DNA of 64,000 nucleotides, taken from contig NZ_CP114902.1 of NCBI RefSeq assembly GCF_027497235.1, forward strand, positions 930,001 to 994,000, in the 5' to 3' direction. Under the pieces are notes generated by a model, which was given only the letters and a program-made list of their open reading frames with translations, was not told where the DNA came from and made no database searches. The translations under genes were made by a program, and so were the position numbers. Positions 60,525-64,000 of this stretch are shown here, one piece after another. Position 1 is the stretch's first letter. Each line of letters opens with the position of its first letter. The stretch is from Micromonospora sp. WMMD1128. Its GTDB lineage: Bacteria > Actinomycetota > Actinomycetes > Mycobacteriales > Micromonosporaceae.

Positions 60525-60784
60525 CGCCGGGCCTCGCGGACGTCTCGGAGAAGCATCGGCGCTCCCTTTCTCTCGGTTGATCATTACTTACCCAACCGAC
60601 CTGAATCCGGAACGCCTCCCGCCGGTCACGATCCGGTACTCCGCCGTCGCCGTATCACACCGGGGCCTTGATCAGGCGGTTGTCCACAAGGCGGTCCTTG
60701 TCCACAGGCTCGGGGCCGGCGGGTGGCCCCGGCCGGTCGACTCGGCCCACGCTGACCCGGACAAGCCGATCCCTGGGAGGGGCG

Positions 60785-61828
60785 ATGTTCGATACCTACG
60801 TCACGGTCGTCGGCAATGTGCTGACCGCGCCGGAATGGCGCCGGACCAACCAGAGCGGGACGCTGGTGGCCAACTTCAAGGTCGCCTCGACCGCGCGCCG
60901 CCTCGACCGCGACAGCGGACGCTGGGTGGACGGCAACAGCCTTCGGGTACGCGTCAACTGCTGGCGACGCCTGGCCGAGGGAGTGGCCGCCTCGGTGGCC
61001 CTGGGTGACCCGGTGATCGTCGCCGGCCGCCTCTACACCCGCGACTGGACCGACGAGGCCGGCAACCACCGCACGATCTACGAGCTGGAGGCGATCGCGG
61101 TCGGGCACGACCTGTCCCGGGGGCGTTCCCGCTTCCTGCGTAACCAGCCGCGCGCGACCACCAGCACGGTTGAGGACGCCGAGGCGGAGCAGCGGGTGCA
61201 CGGCGAGCTCACCGAGGCGGTGCCCGACGAGGAGGCGCCCGCCACGCTCGACGACCGTCCGTTCGACGACGACTTCCCGCCGCCGGAGTTCGAGCCGGCG
61301 CGGGTCGGCCTCGCCGGCTCGCTCGGCCGGACGGTCGAATTCGACCCGTTCGACGACCAGCCCGGCGGCGTGCGATCCGGTGGCGGCACGCGGCCCGGCG
61401 GCCTGACCGGCGACGGGACGGTCCGGTCCGGCGCGTTGGCCGGCGGCGAGGGCATCCGGCTCGGCGGGCGGCTGGGCGTCGGGCCGGACGATGGGCCGGG
61501 CATCGGGACGGGCGATGGGCCGGGCATCGGGCCGGGTGACGGGCCGGGTATCGGGACGGGCGATGGGCCGGGCATCGGGACGGGCGAAGGGCTGGGCGTC
61601 GGGCCGGGTGACGGGCTGGGTGCCGAGGAGGAGGACGAGCTGGGCGTCGAGACGGGCGACGAGTCGGTCAGCACCGGGGACGACGAGCTGGCCGAGGTGA
61701 AGCCGCCCGTCGTCGAGGGGCGTGCGGGTGCGGGGTCGACCGGCGCGGACCCGGGTGCCGAGGGGGCGGTCGGCGGCCGGGCCGCCTCGGGGCGTCGCGG
61801 CCGGCGGCGTACCCCGGTGCCCGCCTGA
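60785..61828 (+). CDS. Single-stranded DNA-binding protein paralogue with long repeat tail
   Basis: A 347-residue SSB. The OB-fold spans residues 1-110 (FDTYVTVVGNVLTAPEWRRT, RVNCWRRLAEGVAASVALGD). The remainder is a long acidic, Gly-rich tail with tandem 8-residue repeats of DGPGIG(T/P)G between about 235 and 278. The tail ends in GRRGRRRTPVPA, so the acidic DDxIPF-type tip that binds partner proteins is absent. It is not in the rpsF-rpsR-rplI context of the primary SSB, so it is a paralogue. ATG after GGGAGGGG. Confidence 0.9.
   Translation: MFDTYVTVVGNVLTAPEWRRTNQSGTLVANFKVASTARRLDRDSGRWVDGNSLRVRVNCWRRLAEGVAASVALGDPVIVAGRLYTRDWTDEAGNHRTIYELEAIAVGHDLSRGRSRFLRNQPRATTSTVEDAEAEQRVHGELTEAVPDEEAPATLDDRPFDDDFPPPEFEPARVGLAGSLGRTVEFDPFDDQPGGVRSGGGTRPGGLTGDGTVRSGALAGGEGIRLGGRLGVGPDDGPGIGTGDGPGIGPGDGPGIGTGDGPGIGTGEGLGVGPGDGLGAEEEDELGVETGDESVSTGDDELAEVKPPVVEGRAGAGSTGADPGAEGAVGGRAASGRRGRRRTPVPA
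61488..61620 (+). repeat. Tandem 24-bp repeats inside the ssb paralogue
   Basis: About five units of a 24-base repeat (GGGCCGGGCATCGGGACGGG core), in frame, giving Gly-Pro-Gly-Ile-Gly-type octapeptides. Likely to vary in copy number. Confidence 0.85.
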
Positions 61829-61910
61829 CCGTCCGGACGTGCGACGGGGGTGCGGGGTGGCGACGCCGACGCCGCCACCCCGCACGTACGACGGGTGCCG
61901 CGCCGCGGCG

Positions 61911-63116
61911 CTACTGGTGGTAGGTGGAGAGGAAGGTGCGGAGCCGGGAGACGGCGTCGTCGAGGACGTCGGTGGCGGCCAGGAAGACCATGCGGAGGTG
62001 GTCCGGGGTGTCGAGGTTGAAGCCGGTGCCGTGGGAGATCAGGAGGTGCTGCTGCTCCAGGAGGTCGATCACCAGGCGCTCGTCGTCGTGGATCTTGTGG
62101 ACCTGGGGGTCGAGGCGGGCGAAGAGGTAGAGGGCGCCGGCCGGTTTCACGCAGTCGACGCCGGGGATGTCGACGAGGGACTGCCAGGCGTGGTCACGTT
62201 GCTCCAGCAGGCGGCCTCCGGCACGGGTCAGCTCCTCGATGCTCTGGTAGCCGCCGAGCGCGGTCTGGATGGCGTGCTGGGCGGGCACGTTCGGGCAGAC
62301 GCGCATGTTGGCGAGCAGTTGCAGCCCGTCCAGGTAGTCCGAGTCGCCGCCGCTGAAGCCGCTTGTGGCGAGCCAGCCGGAGCGGAAGCCCGCGGCCCGG
62401 TAGACCTTGGACAGGCCACCCATGCTGACCACTGGCACGTCCGGCGCGAGCGCGGCGAGCGTGTGGTGCGTCGCGCCTTCGTACACGATCTTGTCGTAGA
62501 TCTCGTCGGCGAAGATCAGCAGATCGTGCTTGCGGGCCAGCTCGATCATGCCGAGCAGCACCTCCCGGGAGTACACCGCGCCGGTCGGGTTGTTCGGGTT
62601 GATCACCACGAGCGCGCGGGTGCGGTCGGTGATCCGCGACGCCATGTGCTCCAGGTCCGGCGCCCAGTCCGCGCTCTCGTCACACCGGTAGTGCACCGCG
62701 CGACCGCTGCACAGGTTCACCGCGCCGGTCCAGAGCGGGTAGTCCGGACTCGGCACCAGCACCTCGTCGCCGGTGTCCAGCAGCGCCTGGAGCACCATCA
62801 CGATCAGCTCGGAGACCCCGTTGCCGAGCAGCACGTCGTCCGGCTGCACGTCGGGCACCCCGAGAGTCTGGTAGTGCTGGGCCACCGCGACGCGGGCGGA
62901 ATAGATGCCGCGCGCGTCGCTGTACCCCTGCGCGGCCACGATGTTCTGCACGACGTCGGCGACGATCGGCTCCGGCGTGGCCAGCCCCCATGGCGCCGGG
63001 TTGCCCAGGTTCAGCTTGAGGATCCGGTGCCCGGCCGCCTCCAGCTCCTGCGCCCGGCGCAGCACCGGGCCGCGGATGTCGTACCGGACACTCTTCAGCC
63101 GCTGCGCCTGCCGCAT
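61911..63116 (-). CDS. PLP-dependent aminotransferase (AlaT/AspC-like)
   Basis: A 401-residue class I aminotransferase. NPNNPTG (173-179), Asp204 in FADEIYD and the PLP lysine Lys237 in GGLSKVYRAAGFRSGW are intact. Closest in appearance to alanine/pyruvate- or aspartate-type enzymes. The ATG at 63116 fits the family N-terminus (RYDIRGPVLRRAQELEAAGH). Upstream, 328 bases separate it from the next gene. Confidence 0.93.
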   Translation of the reverse strand: MRQAQRLKSVRYDIRGPVLRRAQELEAAGHRILKLNLGNPAPWGLATPEPIVADVVQNIVAAQGYSDARGIYSARVAVAQHYQTLGVPDVQPDDVLLGNGVSELIVMVLQALLDTGDEVLVPSPDYPLWTGAVNLCSGRAVHYRCDESADWAPDLEHMASRITDRTRALVVINPNNPTGAVYSREVLLGMIELARKHDLLIFADEIYDKIVYEGATHHTLAALAPDVPVVSMGGLSKVYRAAGFRSGWLATSGFSGGDSDYLDGLQLLANMRVCPNVPAQHAIQTALGGYQSIEELTRAGGRLLEQRDHAWQSLVDIPGVDCVKPAGALYLFARLDPQVHKIHDDERLVIDLLEQQHLLISHGTGFNLDTPDHLRMVFLAATDVLDDAVSRLRTFLSTYHQ

Positions 63117-63286
63117 CGGACCCCCTCCACCAAACGCCGTGTTCCGATGCTCGATGCTAGGGCGTTGTGGTCGCAGGTTCGCCGGGTGTGACCAGTCACG
63201 CGACCGTGGCGACTAGCCGCCGATGGTTTTGTCCCCGTATGTCGCCGGGCCTGGCGAACGCTCGTGGTCAACCCGCTGGCGACGAT

Positions 63287-63369
63287 GCAAGGTCGACTCC
63301 ACTTCGGCGAGGTGGTGGCATCGGTGGGGCGTTGATCCCGCCACCTCGGCGAGATGGAGTGGATCTTGC
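63287..63369. repeat. Long imperfect inverted repeat
   Basis: About 83 bases; the 36-base ends (GCAAGGTCGACTCCACTTCG... and the complement of ...GAGTGGATCTTGC) match at about three-quarters of positions. Likely a repeat element of this genus. It lies in the divergent gap between the aminotransferase and the small gene at 63445. Confidence 0.8.
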
Positions 63370-63444
63370 GGCGATCTCCGGCTCCAGGTGACGTGTCCGG
63401 GCGCGCCGGCGCGGGCCGCGCTGCTGCGGGAGTACGAGGGAGAC

Positions 63445-63603
63445 ATGGTCGGGCTGGCGGTCTACCTGGCGGTGCTGCTGCACGACGCGGTCGGTGATCT
63501 CTACCGGCTCAACCCGAACGAGATGCCGGAACCCGCCGTCCTCTGGGACCGCTTCCTGGCGTGGCTCGACCGTTCCCGCCGCGGCGCGGACGGACCGCCG
63601 TGA
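63445..63603 (+). CDS. Small hypothetical protein upstream of cobD
   Basis: A 52-residue protein (MVGLAVYLAVLLHDAVGDLYR...NEMPEPAVLWDRFLAWLD). The ATG at 63445 has GAGGGAG before it. A GTG at 63388 could add 19 residues. Same strand and 42 bases before cobD. Function unknown. Confidence 0.6.
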   Translation: MVGLAVYLAVLLHDAVGDLYRLNPNEMPEPAVLWDRFLAWLDRSRRGADGPP

Positions 63604-63645
63604 ACCACCGGTACGGCTAGGCTGGCCGGCCGGAGGTGGTGACGG

Positions 63646-64000
63646 GTGCGGCAGGCGACCGCCATGGCGAACGCGACCGGGCTGGTGGCGGGCTACGCGC
63701 TCGACGCGCTGCTCGGCGACCCGCGCAGGTGGCATCCGGTGGCCGGGTTCGGGCGCGCGGCAGGTGCCCTGGAGCGGCGGATCTACCGTCCCGACCGGGC
63801 GGCGGGCGTCGCGTTCACCGCGCTCGCAGTCGGTGCGCCGGTGCTGCTCGGGGCCGCCGCCGCGCGTGCCACCCGGCGTCATCCGGTGGCCCGGGTCGCG
63901 CTTGTGGCCGCCGGCACCTGGACCGTGCTGGGCGGGCGCACGCTGCGGCACGAGTCCCGGGTGATGGGGCGGGCGCTGCGCCGGGCCGACCTGCCCGCCG
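63646..64000 (+). CDS. cobD: CobD/CbiB adenosylcobinamide-phosphate synthase, 5' part
   Basis: The first 118 residues of a membrane enzyme that attaches aminopropanol to cobyric acid in cobalamin synthesis. GYALDALLGDPRRWHPVAGFGR is the family's N-terminal signature, followed by a hydrophobic helix (AAGVAFTALAVGAPVLLGAA). GTG at 63646, 9 bases after GGAGG, with an in-frame ATG at 63664. It runs off the window. Confidence 0.92.
   Translation, partial: MRQATAMANATGLVAGYALDALLGDPRRWHPVAGFGRAAGALERRIYRPDRAAGVAFTALAVGAPVLLGAAAARATRRHPVARVALVAAGTWTVLGGRTLRHESRVMGRALRRADLPA

Overview
The window is very GC-rich, densely coded DNA from a filamentous actinobacterium, most likely Micromonospora or a close relative in the Micromonosporaceae. 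This is inferred from GTG/TTG starts, a four-gene conservon operon, XRE/DUF397 regulators, SpoIIE-type phosphatases, a GPGG-motif small protein, and several palindromic intergenic repeats of a kind I associate with this family. No search could be run, so the genus is an inference.

Layout. 1-10.9 kb: the start of a small membrane protein, a complete conservon (nitrate-sensor-type kinase, roadblock protein, DUF742 protein, small GTPase), a lactonase-fold protein, a substrate-binding/VWA lipidless secreted protein, a polyprenyl-phosphate sugar transferase, a PP2C phosphatase and a MarR regulator. 11-15.3 kb: a second PAS/GAF/SpoIIE phosphatase, an MFS transporter and an IS5-family insertion sequence that landed inside a palindromic repeat. 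15.4-21.7 kb: an alpha-glucoside uptake operon (binding protein, two permeases, LacI regulator, alpha-glucosidase) with a LacI-type operator upstream. 21.9-26.6 kb: secreted M23 endopeptidase, TspO, small membrane protein, phosphoesterase, BON protein, nucleotidyltransferase, thymidylate-kinase-like protein, SDR. 26.8-31.2 kb: murR-murQ for N-acetylmuramate-6-phosphate recycling, a group-2 sigma factor and an NlpC/P60 cell-wall hydrolase. 31.6-36.3 kb: small membrane and DUF proteins and class I DAHP synthase. 36.4-47.6 kb: a degenerate trypsin with FG-GAP repeats, a pair of M16 peptidases, aspartate-semialdehyde dehydrogenase, a CBS protein, SCP2-like protein, glycogen-debranching-type glucosidase, esterases and an acyltransferase. 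47.6-48.1 kb is a gene-free repeat block. 48.1-54.9 kb: a sensor pair with its LuxR-type regulator and several hydrolases. 54.9-57.8 kb is an accessory patch: XRE/DUF397 pair, three tiny coupled genes, a duplicated tRNA-Arg 3' end, a HAD hydrolase and tRNA-Arg(TCT). 58-64 kb: a chymotrypsin-fold-like protein, lysophospholipase-like hydrolase, HPF/RaiA-like protein, a long SSB paralogue, an aminotransferase, and the start of cobD.

The window is mostly chromosomal housekeeping and regulation. The most unusual points are: the IS that splits a hairpin and supplies the last base of the neighbouring stop codon; a murRQ operon whose promoter places the transcript start on the start codon with the operator over the -10 box; a sensor pair in which one kinase has lost its catalytic motifs; a trypsin domain lacking the catalytic His and Ser ahead of seven FG-GAP repeats; and a 32-bp copy of the tRNA-Arg 3' end fused into a small gene, marking a probable integration site. 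No CRISPR array, natural-product cluster or intact prophage was seen.
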